A stretch of DNA of 64,000 nt from Nitratireductor aestuarii (GTDB lineage Bacteria > Pseudomonadota > Alphaproteobacteria > Rhizobiales > Rhizobiaceae): the NCBI RefSeq assembly GCF_014641695.1, contig NZ_BMIF01000005.1:62001-126000 (forward strand), in the 5' to 3' direction. The position numbers and the translations under genes are program-made. Positions 43,496-52,470 of the stretch are shown one piece after another; positions within the stretch are counted from its first letter, which is position 1; every line of letters begins with the position of its first letter. The notes under the pieces are model-generated. The model was not told where the DNA came from, searched no databases, and was given only the letters and a program-made list of their open reading frames with translations.

Positions 43496-46139
43496 CGATG
43501 ATCTTCCTGATTTCTGAGCGGCAGGAGCCGCAGTTGGTACCCGCACTCGTGGCCTGCCCGATGGCCGCAATGGTGCGGCAGCCGCCCGCAACGGAGGCGG
43601 CGATACGGTTGACGTCCACGTTGAAGCAGGAGCAGACGATGCGTCCGACCGAAGCGACCGGCACAGGCGAGCGGCCCGAAAGCAGCGCCATGCGCTCAGT
43701 GGACGAAAGCGGTTCCCCGCTAGCGAGCAACGTTTCCAGCCAGTCGCCCGGCGGCAGTTGCCCGGGCTGGGCGACAAGCAGCGCTTCGGCCAATGCCCCA
43801 TCGGCGTCGAGTGCAGCGGCACGGTAAGTCAGCCCGCGCCGGTCCGTGTATTCGACGAGCTGCGAGCGCGGCGAGGCATCGAAGAGCAGGCGGCAGAGAA
43901 GGATGCCCTCGTCCGGCGTCTCCGTGCCGCTCAGCGTATAGACCCAGCCGCCGTCGGCCGGTCTGCGCGTCCAGTGAACAAAGCCGGTAGGCCGAAGCTC
44001 CCGGCGTGTGATCAGGATGCCAGCCCAGGCGACAGCCTCGCGGCTGATTTCGACCGGCACGTGCTTCAGTTCGGGCTGCCCGGAGAACGGATCGGTGATC
44101 GGCGTCGCGAGCGGTCCTACCCCGCCATTGGCGGAAAACTGGCCGTTCCAGTGCATGGGCAGGAAGGCATTACCCGGCTTCTGCGCCTCCGAGACGCTGA
44201 CCCGCGCGCGGGCAAAGCCATATTGGCTTGAAACACGAGCAAGGTCGCCGTCCTTCAGTCCCAGACTGCGGGCATCTTCCGGCGCGATTTCAAGGGCCGG
44301 TTCCGGCGCATTTGACATGAGGCGCGGTACGCGGCCGGTGCGGGTCATCGTGTGCCACTGGTCGCGCAGACGACCCGTGTTGAGAGCGATCGGGCGGCTC
44401 GCATCGACATTGAGCGCAACGCCCTCCTGCCGCACGGGCACGAAGCGGGCGCGGCCGTCCTGCGTCGGGAAACGGGACCCGAGCAGCCGCCTGGAAGGCT
44501 CGCCCGCACGTGGCTGCGGCCAGAGCCGGGGCGCGAAAGTCTCATAGTCCGCGTCGCTGATCGCTTCCAAAGCGCCGATATCGAACAGCCGTTCGCCATG
44601 GTTCTCGTAGGCCGAGAGTGCCGCATGCTCGCGGAAGATGGCGGCTGGACCCTCGAAATCGAAAGCTGCGTCAAAGCCCATGCGCCTTGCCACATCGCAG
44701 ATGATGCGCCAGTCGGGTCGCGCTTCGCCCGGCAGCGGCAGGAAGGAGCGCTGGCGCGACATGCGCCGTTCTGAATTCGTGACCGTGCCGCTCTTTTCGC
44801 CCCAGGTGGCCGCAGGCAGGAATACATCGGCGTAGCGCGTGGTGTCGTTGCGGGTAACGTCTGAGACAGCGACGAAATCGCATGCTTCCAGTGCAGCGCG
44901 CACCCGGCGGGCATCCGGCATGGAGACGGCGGGGTTGGTGCCCATGATCCAGAGCGCCTTGATCCGCCCTTCGCCAACTGCGCGGAACATGTCGACTGCC
45001 TTGAGGCCTGGCTTGCGGGCGATGTCCGGCGCATTCCAGAAGCGGGCGACACGGTCGATCTCGACGGGATTTTCGAAGCCCATGTGAGCGGCGAGCTGGT
45101 TCGCAAGCCCGCCCACCTCGCGTCCGCCCATGGCGTTCGGCTGGCCGGTGACGGAGAACGGACCCATGCCGGGCCTGCCGATCCGTCCTGTCGCCAGATG
45201 GCAGTTGATGATGGCGTTCACCTTGTCGGTGCCGTGGGCGGACTGGTTGACGCCCTGGCTGTAGACCGTGACCGTGTGATCCGTCGCGGCGAAGAGTTCG
45301 TAGAACAGGCGAACGTCCGCTTCAGCGAGTCCGCAGCGCTGCGCTACATCTGCTATCGAGGAACCATCTGCGGAAGCAATAGCAAGCGCTTCGGCAAACC
45401 CGGTGGTGGACGCGTCAACAAAGCTTCGGTCGACAATTCCCGCCCTTTCCAGATGCGCCAGCAGACCATTGAAGAGCAGCACGTCCATACCGGGATCGAT
45501 GGCGAGATGAAGGTCGCACTCGTCTGCAGTTGCCGTCCGGCGCGGATCGATCACGACGATCTTCGTGCCCCGCTTCTCCCGCGCGGCAAGCAGGCGCTGA
45601 TAGAGGATCGGATGGCACCAGGCCAGGTTGGAGCCGGTCAGCACCACAAGGTCGGCATCCTCGAAATCCTCGTAGAGGCCCGGCACGATGTCCTCACCGA
45701 ACGCCCTCCGGTGCCCTGCCACCGAGGAGGCCATGCAGAGCCGCGAATTGGTGTCAATGTTGCCGGAGCCGATGAACCCCTTCATCAGCTTGTTGGCGAC
45801 GTAATAGTCCTCCGTCAGCAGCTGGCCGGAGACATAGAAGGCGACGGAATCCGGACCGTGTCTGGCGATCGTCTCGGAGAAGCGCTCGGCCACGAGATCG
45901 AGTGCGGCATCCCACGAGGCTGGCTTGCCACCCATTTCCGGCGTCAGCACCCGGCCTTCAAGCCCGGTGGTGAGACCCAGCGCCGAGCCCTTGGAGCAGA
46001 GCTTGCCGAAGTTCGCCGGATGGTCCGCGTCGCCGCGCACGGTCACCTCGCCGGAGGGCGCCACGCTTGCGAGCACGCCGCAGCCAACGCCGCAATAGGG
46101 ACAGGTCGTCTTCACCTCACTTCTGGGCCCAGCCTGCAT
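43467..46139 (-). CDS. nasA: Assimilatory nitrate reductase catalytic subunit NasA
   Basis: Cytoplasmic molybdenum enzyme of 890 aa reducing nitrate to nitrite. An N-terminal [4Fe-4S] site uses Cys13, Cys16, Cys20 and Cys48; the molybdopterin domains follow (GSNLAWCHPILYQRL, QGVNQSAHGTDKVNAIINCHLATGRIGRPGMGPFSVTGQPNAMGGREVGGL split over the usual order). The C-terminus has a BFD-like [2Fe-2S] domain (IVCSCFNV...GTNCGSC), as in NasA forms that take electrons from a partner reductase. It starts five bases after nirD and overlaps cysG. Confidence 0.93.
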   Translation of the reverse strand: MQAGPRSEVKTTCPYCGVGCGVLASVAPSGEVTVRGDADHPANFGKLCSKGSALGLTTGLEGRVLTPEMGGKPASWDAALDLVAERFSETIARHGPDSVAFYVSGQLLTEDYYVANKLMKGFIGSGNIDTNSRLCMASSVAGHRRAFGEDIVPGLYEDFEDADLVVLTGSNLAWCHPILYQRLLAAREKRGTKIVVIDPRRTATADECDLHLAIDPGMDVLLFNGLLAHLERAGIVDRSFVDASTTGFAEALAIASADGSSIADVAQRCGLAEADVRLFYELFAATDHTVTVYSQGVNQSAHGTDKVNAIINCHLATGRIGRPGMGPFSVTGQPNAMGGREVGGLANQLAAHMGFENPVEIDRVARFWNAPDIARKPGLKAVDMFRAVGEGRIKALWIMGTNPAVSMPDARRVRAALEACDFVAVSDVTRNDTTRYADVFLPAATWGEKSGTVTNSERRMSRQRSFLPLPGEARPDWRIICDVARRMGFDAAFDFEGPAAIFREHAALSAYENHGERLFDIGALEAISDADYETFAPRLWPQPRAGEPSRRLLGSRFPTQDGRARFVPVRQEGVALNVDASRPIALNTGRLRDQWHTMTRTGRVPRLMSNAPEPALEIAPEDARSLGLKDGDLARVSSQYGFARARVSVSEAQKPGNAFLPMHWNGQFSANGGVGPLATPITDPFSGQPELKHVPVEISREAVAWAGILITRRELRPTGFVHWTRRPADGGWVYTLSGTETPDEGILLCRLLFDASPRSQLVEYTDRRGLTYRAAALDADGALAEALLVAQPGQLPPGDWLETLLASGEPLSSTERMALLSGRSPVPVASVGRIVCSCFNVDVNRIAASVAGGCRTIAAIGQATSAGTNCGSCRSEIRKIIDEIPLHAAE

Positions 46140-46144
46140 GAGCC

Positions 46145-46474
46145 CTACTCCGCCGCCATCAGTGCAGGTTCGAGGCCGATGGAGATGCGCCCGTCGACCA
46201 CCCTCACCGGAATGGTCCTGACCGAACCCTCGTCCGCGCCCTGCGCCTCGCCGGTCTCGAGCGAGAACACCCAGTTGTGCAGCGGGCATGTCACGGAAGC
46301 GCCGTGCACGATGCCCTGGCTCAAGGGCCCGCCCTTGTGCGGGCAGTGATCGTCGATGGCGAAGATCCGGTTATCTGCCGTGCGGAACACGCCGATCTTG
46401 CCTTGCGGAGTTGATACACAGCGCGCGCCGCGTGCGGGAATGTCTTCTACGGTGCCGATTTCAAACCAGTTCAT
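46145..46474 (-). CDS. nirD: Nitrite reductase small subunit NirD
   Basis: Rieske-type protein of 109 aa. The cluster ligands are complete here: DDHCPHKGGPL (Cys-x-His) and TCPLHNWVF (Cys-x2-His), unlike the degenerate motif of enterobacterial NirD. It assists NirB in NADH-dependent reduction of nitrite to ammonium. GGAG lies seven bases before the ATG at 46474 (an ATG at 46477 is adjacent). It is squeezed between nirB and nasA with gaps of a few bases. Confidence 0.9.
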   Translation of the reverse strand: MNWFEIGTVEDIPARGARCVSTPQGKIGVFRTADNRIFAIDDHCPHKGGPLSQGIVHGASVTCPLHNWVFSLETGEAQGADEGSVRTIPVRVVDGRISIGLEPALMAAE

Positions 46475-46478
46475 CATT

Positions 46479-48929
46479 TCACTCCGCAGCAGGCTGGAAG
46501 GACAGGTTGGCCATGGGCCGGAACTCGTGCTTGTCCTTGCCGGACACGCGCTCCGACCATGGATCGACCTGGGCGAATTTCTGGCTGAAGACGAAGCGGT
46601 CGAAGTAGGCCTTGCGGCGCTCCACATCATCGAGCACCTGGCGGCGGATCTCGTCATGGCCGATGCGCTTCGCCCACTTGTAGATACGCTCGAGATAGCG
46701 GGCCTGTTCGCGGTACATCTGCGTGAGCGCGACGATCACCTCCAGCGCCTCATCCTCGGTCTTCACGAGACCCAGAACATCGGTGCCCTTGATGTCGAGG
46801 CCGGCGGCTCCCGCAAAATGGATCTCAAAGCCGGAGTCGACGCAGATGACCCCAATGTCCTTGCAGGTGGCCTCGGCGCAATTGCGCGGACAGCCCGATA
46901 CGGCCAGCTTGAGCTTGGCAGGCGTCCACGAGCCCCACATGAACTTTTCGATGCGAATACCGAGGCCGGTCGAATCCTGCGTCCCGAAGCGGCACCAGTC
47001 GGAGCCGACGCAGGTCTTCACCGTGCGCAGGCCCTTGGCATAGGCCTGGCCGGAGACGAAGCCCGCCTTGCCGAGGTCGGCCCAGACGGCCGGCAGATCT
47101 TCCTTGCGGATGCCCAGCATGTCTATGCGCTGGCCGCCGGTGACCTTGACCGCCGGGATCTGGAACTTGTCGACCACGTCAGCGATCGCCCGAAGTTCTT
47201 GCGACGAGGTCATGCCGCCCCACATGCGCGGCACGACGGAATAGGTCCCGTCCTTCTGGATATTGGCGTGCACACGCTCGTTGATGAAGCGGGACTGGTA
47301 GTCGTCGGCATATTCATCCGGCCAGTCGCAAACGAGATAGTAATTGAGCGCCGGGCGGCACTTGGCGCAGCCGCAGGAGGTCTTCCACTCCAGTTCCTGC
47401 ATGACGGCGGGAATAGTCTTCAGCCGCTTCGCCTTGATGAGGCGGCGCACGTCGTCGTGTCCGAGATCCGTGCAGCCGCAGATAGGCTGAACGGCGGCGG
47501 GGTTGTAGCTGTCGCCGAGGGTCAGCGTCATCAGCTTCTCGACGAGGCCGGTGCAGGTGCCGCAGGAGGCGGAAGCCTTGGTATGGGCCCGCACGTCATC
47601 AAGCGAGGTCAGGCCCTTGGACGTGATGGTGGAGACGATCTTGCCCTTGCAGACGCCGTTGCAGCCGCAGATTTCCGCATCATCCGCCAAGGCTGCAACG
47701 GCTGCCAAAGGGTCCGCGGAGGCGCCCCCCTGGAACGACTGGCCGAAGATGAGCGTGTCGCGCATCTCGGAAATATCGGTCTGCTTCTTCTGCAGATCGG
47801 CAAACCACGGGCCATCGGCCGTCTCGCCAAAGAGCACGGTGCCGATGACGCGATCCTCCTTCAGGATGACGCGCTTGTAGACGCCGGCACTTGCGTCGCG
47901 CAGCACGATCTCTTCGCGGTCATCGCCATCGGCAAAGTCGCCGACAGAATAGAGATCAATGCCGGTGACCTTGAGCTTGGTCGGCGTCTCGACATGGACG
48001 AATTGCTCCCCGTCCGAGCCAGCAAGCGTGGCGGCCGCAACCTTCGCCATCTGGTAGAGCGGCGCGACAAGGCCGTAGACGCGACCACCCACTTCGGCGC
48101 ATTCGCCCAGAGACAGAATGTCCGGATCGGACGTGCGCATCTGGTCGTCGGTGACGATGCCGCGGTTGACGGCGAGCCCAGCCTGCTGCGCCAATCCAGC
48201 GTTCGGGCGGATGCCCACGGCCATCACCACCAGCGTTGCCGGAATGAAGGTGCCGTCATCGAGCTCTACGCCCTCAACACGCGTCTCGCCGACGATGCGC
48301 TTCGTATTCGCCCTGGTCACAACCTTGATGCCCCGGGCCTCGATCGCCTTCTGCAGGAGATAGCCCGCAGCCGGGTCAAGCTGACGTTCCATCAGCGTCG
48401 GCATGACGTGGAGCACGGTCACGTCCATGCCGCGCTCCTTGAGGCCGGCGGCGGCTTCGAGGCCGAGCAGACCGCCGCCAATGACGATGGCCTTCTGGCG
48501 CGACTGTGCGGCGATCAGCATCGCGTTGACGTCGTCGAGGTCGCGATAGCTCAGTACGCCGGGCAGATCCTTGCCGGGCACGGGAATGATGAAGGGCACG
48601 GAACCGGTGGCGATCACCAGCTTGTCATAGGGCTCAACAGCGCCATGCTCGGACGTGACGGTCTTCGCCTCGCGGTCGATCTCGACAACCTTGTGGCCCT
48701 TGTAGAGCGTGATGCCATTGGCGACGTACCAACCGTCGCCGTGGATCACGATTTCCTCGTAGCTCTTCTCGCCCGACAGGACCGGCGACAGCATGATGCG
48801 GTCGTAGTTCACGCGAGGTTCTGCGTTGAAGATACTGATCTGATAGCGGTTTGGGGCGATCTCCAGCAGATGCTCAAGCATCCTGCCGGGGGCCATGCCA
48901 TTGCCGATGATGACGAGTCTCTCGGTCAT
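46479..48929 (-). CDS. nirB: Nitrite reductase [NAD(P)H] large subunit NirB
   Basis: Cytoplasmic enzyme of 816 aa reducing nitrite to ammonium. Layout: FAD/NADH oxidoreductase (about 1-390, RLVIIGNGMAPGRMLEHLL), BFD-like [2Fe-2S] domains (CGCNGVCKGKI; CGCTDLGHDD with CGCAKC), then the siroheme/[4Fe-4S] reductase domain with ligands in TCVGSDWCRFG and SGCPRNCAEA. The ATG at 48929 follows AGGAGA; upstream ATGs lack this. It follows narK by 20 bases and precedes nirD. Confidence 0.94.
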   Translation of the reverse strand: MTERLVIIGNGMAPGRMLEHLLEIAPNRYQISIFNAEPRVNYDRIMLSPVLSGEKSYEEIVIHGDGWYVANGITLYKGHKVVEIDREAKTVTSEHGAVEPYDKLVIATGSVPFIIPVPGKDLPGVLSYRDLDDVNAMLIAAQSRQKAIVIGGGLLGLEAAAGLKERGMDVTVLHVMPTLMERQLDPAAGYLLQKAIEARGIKVVTRANTKRIVGETRVEGVELDDGTFIPATLVVMAVGIRPNAGLAQQAGLAVNRGIVTDDQMRTSDPDILSLGECAEVGGRVYGLVAPLYQMAKVAAATLAGSDGEQFVHVETPTKLKVTGIDLYSVGDFADGDDREEIVLRDASAGVYKRVILKEDRVIGTVLFGETADGPWFADLQKKQTDISEMRDTLIFGQSFQGGASADPLAAVAALADDAEICGCNGVCKGKIVSTITSKGLTSLDDVRAHTKASASCGTCTGLVEKLMTLTLGDSYNPAAVQPICGCTDLGHDDVRRLIKAKRLKTIPAVMQELEWKTSCGCAKCRPALNYYLVCDWPDEYADDYQSRFINERVHANIQKDGTYSVVPRMWGGMTSSQELRAIADVVDKFQIPAVKVTGGQRIDMLGIRKEDLPAVWADLGKAGFVSGQAYAKGLRTVKTCVGSDWCRFGTQDSTGLGIRIEKFMWGSWTPAKLKLAVSGCPRNCAEATCKDIGVICVDSGFEIHFAGAAGLDIKGTDVLGLVKTEDEALEVIVALTQMYREQARYLERIYKWAKRIGHDEIRRQVLDDVERRKAYFDRFVFSQKFAQVDPWSERVSGKDKHEFRPMANLSFQPAAE

Positions 48930-48949
48930 TTCCAAAGTCTCCTGGGAAT

Positions 48950-50245
48950 TCATTCTGCGGCAGCCAGCCGTGACGCGCGGGTGCCGGTGCGCTCCATGCG
49001 GCGGATTGCGAGGTGCATCCACGCGAGGCAGATCGCCACCAGCGCGAAGAGGATCATGAAGCAGCTCGACCAGATGCCGGTGAGGTCGTTCAGCGCGCCG
49101 AACACGATGGGGAGGATGAAGCCGCCAAGCCCGCCGATCATGCCGACCAGACCGCCGACCGCGCCGACGCTGCCCGGATAGTAGACAGGGATGTGCTTGA
49201 AGACGGCGGCCTTGCCGAGGCTCATGAAGAACCCGAGCACGAATGCGACGGCGATGAAGGCGACAGGCCCGATTTCCATGTGGAAGCCGATCGTTCCGTC
49301 AATCCCGCGCACGGAATAGTCGGTCGGCGGGATCGACAGGACGGCGCAGCAGATGGCGGTGACGATGAAGGTCCAGTAGAGGATCGTGCGGGCGCCGACC
49401 CGGTCCGAGAGCACACCGCCATAGGCGCGGAAGATCGATGCCGGGATGGAATAGGCCGCACCGATCATGCCTGCCGTGGCAATGTCGAAGCCGTAGACGC
49501 CGATCAGGTAGCGTGGCAGCCAGAGCGCAAGCGCCACGAAGGCGCCGAAGGCGAAGAAGTAGTAGAGCGCGAAGCGCCAGACGCGCAGGTCACGCAGCGG
49601 CGCGAATTCGGCGAGGAAGCTGCGGGGTTGGCCAGCACCGGTGCGCCTGCGCTCAACGATGACCGGGTCATCTTCCGTTGTCAGCCAGAACACAATGGCC
49701 GTCAGTGCAAGGGCGGCCGCCCAGACAAGCGCGACGGCTTCCCAGCCCCATGCCATCAGCACAAAGGGGGCGGCGAACTTGGTGATAGCGGCACCCACAT
49801 TGCCGACGCCGAAGATGCCGAGCGCCATGCCCTGCCTGGAGGCCGCGTAGAAGCGCGAGACATAGGCGACGCCGACGGCGAAGGAACCGCCCGCAAGCCC
49901 GAGCCCGAGCGCTGCCACCAGCATCTGCGTGTAGGTTTCAGCGAAAGCGAGCAGGAAGGTTGCAAGCGAGGCTGCCAGCATGGTCAGCGTATAGACCAGC
50001 CGTCCGCCCAGCCTGTCGGTCCAGATGCCTAGCAGCATGCGGACGAGCGAACCCGTCAGGATCGGCATGCCCACCAGAAGTCCGAACTGCGTTTCAGTAA
50101 GGCCAAGCTCTTGCTTGATGCGCACGCCGATGATCGAGAAGATCGTCCAGACCGCAAAGCAGACGGTAAATGCGATGGTGGACATGGAGAGCGCCCGGCT
50201 GGCCGAGCCGTCGTTTGCCTGAGGGTTAAGGGCAGTTTCGGTCAT
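48950..50245 (-). CDS. narK: Nitrate/nitrite MFS transporter NarK
   Basis: Membrane transporter of 431 aa with 12 hydrophobic segments of the NNP family. ALGLGLAGGSFAVGVAYVSRFY and GVVGGLVGMIGGLGGFILPI-like repeats (here AVGGLVGMIGGLGGFILPIV) are the two nitrate-signature regions, and LGIWTDRLGGR is MFS motif A. It imports nitrate for the assimilatory enzymes downstream. GGAG is six bases before the ATG at 50245. It is the first gene of the narK-nirB-nirD-nasA-cysG transcript, behind a long regulated leader. Confidence 0.92.
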   Translation of the reverse strand: MTETALNPQANDGSASRALSMSTIAFTVCFAVWTIFSIIGVRIKQELGLTETQFGLLVGMPILTGSLVRMLLGIWTDRLGGRLVYTLTMLAASLATFLLAFAETYTQMLVAALGLGLAGGSFAVGVAYVSRFYAASRQGMALGIFGVGNVGAAITKFAAPFVLMAWGWEAVALVWAAALALTAIVFWLTTEDDPVIVERRRTGAGQPRSFLAEFAPLRDLRVWRFALYYFFAFGAFVALALWLPRYLIGVYGFDIATAGMIGAAYSIPASIFRAYGGVLSDRVGARTILYWTFIVTAICCAVLSIPPTDYSVRGIDGTIGFHMEIGPVAFIAVAFVLGFFMSLGKAAVFKHIPVYYPGSVGAVGGLVGMIGGLGGFILPIVFGALNDLTGIWSSCFMILFALVAICLAWMHLAIRRMERTGTRASRLAAAE

Positions 50246-50272
50246 TTCTGACTCCATCATCAGCCTGGAGTG

Positions 50273-50343
50273 AAAAACAAAAAAGTCGCCGGCCAGCCCT
50301 TGCGCGATCCGGAACTGGACCATGCATGAGACTGATCGGCGGC
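50273..50343 (-). terminator. Leader terminator of the narK-nirBD-nasA-cysG operon
   Basis: On the minus strand GCCGCCGATCAG (50332-50343) can pair with CTGGCCGGCGAC (50285-50296) at 10 of 12 positions, one of them a G-U pair, directly followed by six T, one G and five T (50273-50284). This resembles an intrinsic terminator placed before narK, the expected target of NasT antitermination. The loop is about 35 bases and may fold further. Confidence 0.65.
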
Positions 50344-50353
50344 TTTGCCTGGG

Positions 50354-50398
50354 AGCGCCCGTCATTGGACGCTGAATGGGTGGGCCCTGCGTCGGGCC
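50354..50398 (-). ncRNA. Dual-hairpin ANTAR target (NasT antitermination element) in nas leader
   Basis: Two adjacent hairpins with six-base loops lie just after the predicted start site. The first pairs GGCCC with GGGCC around loop GACGCA (50383-50398); the second pairs AGCGTCC with GGGCGCT around loop AATGAC (50354-50373); the linker is nine bases. ANTAR proteins bind two consecutive hexaloop hairpins with A at loop position 1 and G at 4: the second loop fits both, the first only the G. NasT, encoded upstream, is the likely ligand. Confidence 0.65.
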
Positions 50399-50411
50399 TA
50401 CCGATATCACA

Positions 50412-50427
50412 TGCACGAAACGTGCCA
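50412..50427 (-). promoter_or_regulatory. Sigma-54 promoter of the nitrate assimilation operon
   Basis: TGGCACGTTTCGTGCA on the minus strand has GG and GC separated by ten bases, matching the sigma-54 consensus TGGCACG-N4-TTGCA with one mismatch. Transcription would begin near 50401, immediately before the first antitermination hairpin. Nitrogen control by RpoN/NtrC plus nitrate control by NasST is consistent with known biology. An inverted repeat GTCAGA/TCTGAC at 50435-50452 lies just upstream. Confidence 0.75.
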
Positions 50428-50574
50428 GTTTTTGGTCAGAGATTTTTCTGACGGTGATTCAGGCGCTTAACAGCGTCGCGCGATTTTTGTCTCCTGCCCG
50501 CCTGAACAGAGGCTGCGCAGAGTGCTGATCAGATTTTGTGCAGCGCATCAAAAAGTAGCAGATGCTGGGAGGCT

Positions 50575-51786
50575 TCAGGATGCCAGATAATCAACAATGT
50601 GATCGGGATCGAACACCTTGCCATCGAAGAAGCCATCCGGGCCAAGGACAAGGCTTGCTCCAGCGGCACCAACAGGCATGGCGGTCGTCAATGCACCTTC
50701 CACCTTCGCATTGGCGCCCGGCAGTGCAACGCCCAGAGATCGCAGACCGCGGCGGTAGAGATCCGGGCGGTAGCTGTCGCGGGCGATCAGCTCGTGTTTG
50801 GGGCTTGCTCCAACCTGTCCCCACCGCACCATCTGGCTGTAGAACCAGAGGGCGTGGCTCTGCCATGGGAAGGTTGCGCCCTTGTCGTGCGGCACGAAGA
50901 AGTCTGCGACCGCAATGATAGAGCCGTCCCCCTGCTGGATCTGCCCGGTGAGCGCCGGCATCAGCCATTCCGACGGGCAGTTGACATATTCGGCCCGTGC
51001 AAGCAGGGCCGCGAGTTCAGCGTGATTGGCGGCATCGCCGCACCATTTCGCCGCGCGGTAGAGCGCGCGCAGCAGCCGGTCGAGCGTGTCGGGATTGGCC
51101 ATGGCCCAGGCTTCAGACACGCCCAGCACCTTTTCCGGGCTCGACTGCCAGATCCGCGATTTGGTCGTCACGATGTGGCCGATGCCAAGGATCGCCGCGC
51201 TCGAATTCCATGGCTCGCCGACGCAATAGCCGTCGATCCTCCCCGCTGCGAGCGCATCGCGCATCAAGGGCGGCGGGATCACGACCAGCTCCACTTCCCG
51301 GTCCGGATCGATGCCGCAGGCGGTGAGCCAGTAGCGCAGCTCGTAGTTATGGCTGGAATGGGGGTGAACCACGGCGAAGCGCAGCTTCGTCTCGTCGTTC
51401 CTGCGATCCAGCACTTTGCGCAGCGCCGTCCCCGCCGAAGCCGGGTCGAGGTCGGGCCTGGCCCCCTCCTCGCTCATCTCTGCCCAAAGCGACTTCGAGA
51501 CAGTTACCGCATTGCCGCCGAGCCCCAGCGCCATCGGCGCAATGGTGCGCACGGCGAGCGGGGCGAGGCCAAGGTTGAAGGCAATCGGCATCGGCGCGAG
51601 CATATGGGCGGCAGCAAAGTGACCAACGGCCAGACGGTCGCGGATGCTCGCCCAGGAGTTTTCGCGCACGAGCACCAGCTCGATCCCCTCCTCCGCCGCG
51701 AAGCCCACTTCGCGGGCGGCGACAAGGAGCGCGCTGTCGAGGAGCGGCAGGAAGCCTACGGGTACGACGCTCACCTCGGCACTCAT
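50575..51786 (-). CDS. nasS: Nitrate sensor NasS (NrtA/CmpA-like, cytoplasmic)
   Basis: Protein of 403 aa of the nitrate-binding NrtA/CmpA fold but lacking any signal peptide (it starts MSAEVSVVPVGFLPLLDSALL), which marks it as the cytoplasmic sensor NasS rather than a transport receptor. NasS binds nitrate and nitrite and in their absence holds NasT inactive. It overlaps nasT by four bases; this tight pair upstream of narK is the standard NasST arrangement in alpha- and gammaproteobacteria. Confidence 0.9.
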   Translation of the reverse strand: MSAEVSVVPVGFLPLLDSALLVAAREVGFAAEEGIELVLVRENSWASIRDRLAVGHFAAAHMLAPMPIAFNLGLAPLAVRTIAPMALGLGGNAVTVSKSLWAEMSEEGARPDLDPASAGTALRKVLDRRNDETKLRFAVVHPHSSHNYELRYWLTACGIDPDREVELVVIPPPLMRDALAAGRIDGYCVGEPWNSSAAILGIGHIVTTKSRIWQSSPEKVLGVSEAWAMANPDTLDRLLRALYRAAKWCGDAANHAELAALLARAEYVNCPSEWLMPALTGQIQQGDGSIIAVADFFVPHDKGATFPWQSHALWFYSQMVRWGQVGASPKHELIARDSYRPDLYRRGLRSLGVALPGANAKVEGALTTAMPVGAAGASLVLGPDGFFDGKVFDPDHIVDYLAS

Positions 51787-52385
51787 GTGTCACCTCCGGG
51801 CCCGAGCAGATCGGCGGCGGTGATCAGGCTCTGCGCGATCTCGGCAATCTTACGGTTCTGGTTCATCGCGGTACGGCGCAGGAGCGCATAGGCCTCCTGC
51901 TCGGAAAGGCCGCGCGACTTCATGAGCAGCCCCTTGGCGCGGTCGATCAGCTTGCGATTTTCGAGCTCGCTGCGCGCTTCCTCAAGCTCGCGCGCCATGC
52001 GCGAGAAGGCGTTGAAGCGGCTGATAGCCATGTCGAGGATAGGCTTGATGCGCTCCTTGCGCAGTCCGTCGACCACGTATGCCGACACCCCCGCCTCGAT
52101 AGCAGCCTCGGTGGACGCACTATCCGTGCGGTCGACGAACATGGCGATCGGCCTTTTGACGGCGCGAGTGAGCTGGAACATGCTTTCCAGCATGTCGCGG
52201 TTGGGATTTTCTAGGTCAATGACGATGACGTCTGGTTCAATTTCGGCGATGGGCCGGGCAATCCCCGTCATGTCGTGGATGGTGGCGACCTCGCCGTGAC
52301 CAGCTTCGCGCAAGCCCTCCTCGATCACCGCAGCGCGAATACGGTTCTCGTCGATGATCAGGATGCGAAGGGCGCTACGACTCAT
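51783..52385 (-). CDS. nasT: ANTAR-domain antiterminator NasT
   Basis: Protein of 200 aa with a response-regulator-like receiver (LRILIIDENRIRAAVIEEGL, VIVIDLENP with the Asp-region, about 1-125), a coiled-coil linker and a C-terminal ANTAR RNA-binding domain (IDRAKGLLMKSRGLSEQEAY, then the AxxxxxxIAEIAQSLI helix, about 145-195). Released from NasS by nitrate it binds dual hairpins in leader RNA and prevents termination. It is the first gene of nasTS, 190 bases from the convergent-direction neighbour at 53259, which reads the same way. Confidence 0.93.
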   Translation of the reverse strand: MSRSALRILIIDENRIRAAVIEEGLREAGHGEVATIHDMTGIARPIAEIEPDVIVIDLENPNRDMLESMFQLTRAVKRPIAMFVDRTDSASTEAAIEAGVSAYVVDGLRKERIKPILDMAISRFNAFSRMARELEEARSELENRKLIDRAKGLLMKSRGLSEQEAYALLRRTAMNQNRKIAEIAQSLITAADLLGPGGDT

Positions 52386-52470
52386 GGAGCGAATTATTTA
52401 CGCGTATCAAGCCCGGATGTAATGGGAAATTGTTCCCTCCCGTGCGCCCTTCGAGGTTGTTATCGTCCGC

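Noticed and set aside
46356-49181. Plus-strand open frame of 941 codons
   Set aside because: Antisense to nirB, whose cofactor motifs are intact; composition is that of a mirrored GC-rich gene.
50435-50452. Inverted repeat GTCAGA/TCTGAC with six-base loop, considered as a third antitermination hairpin
   Set aside because: It lies upstream of the sigma-54 promoter, so it would not be in the leader RNA, and its loop AAAATC lacks the G at position 4.
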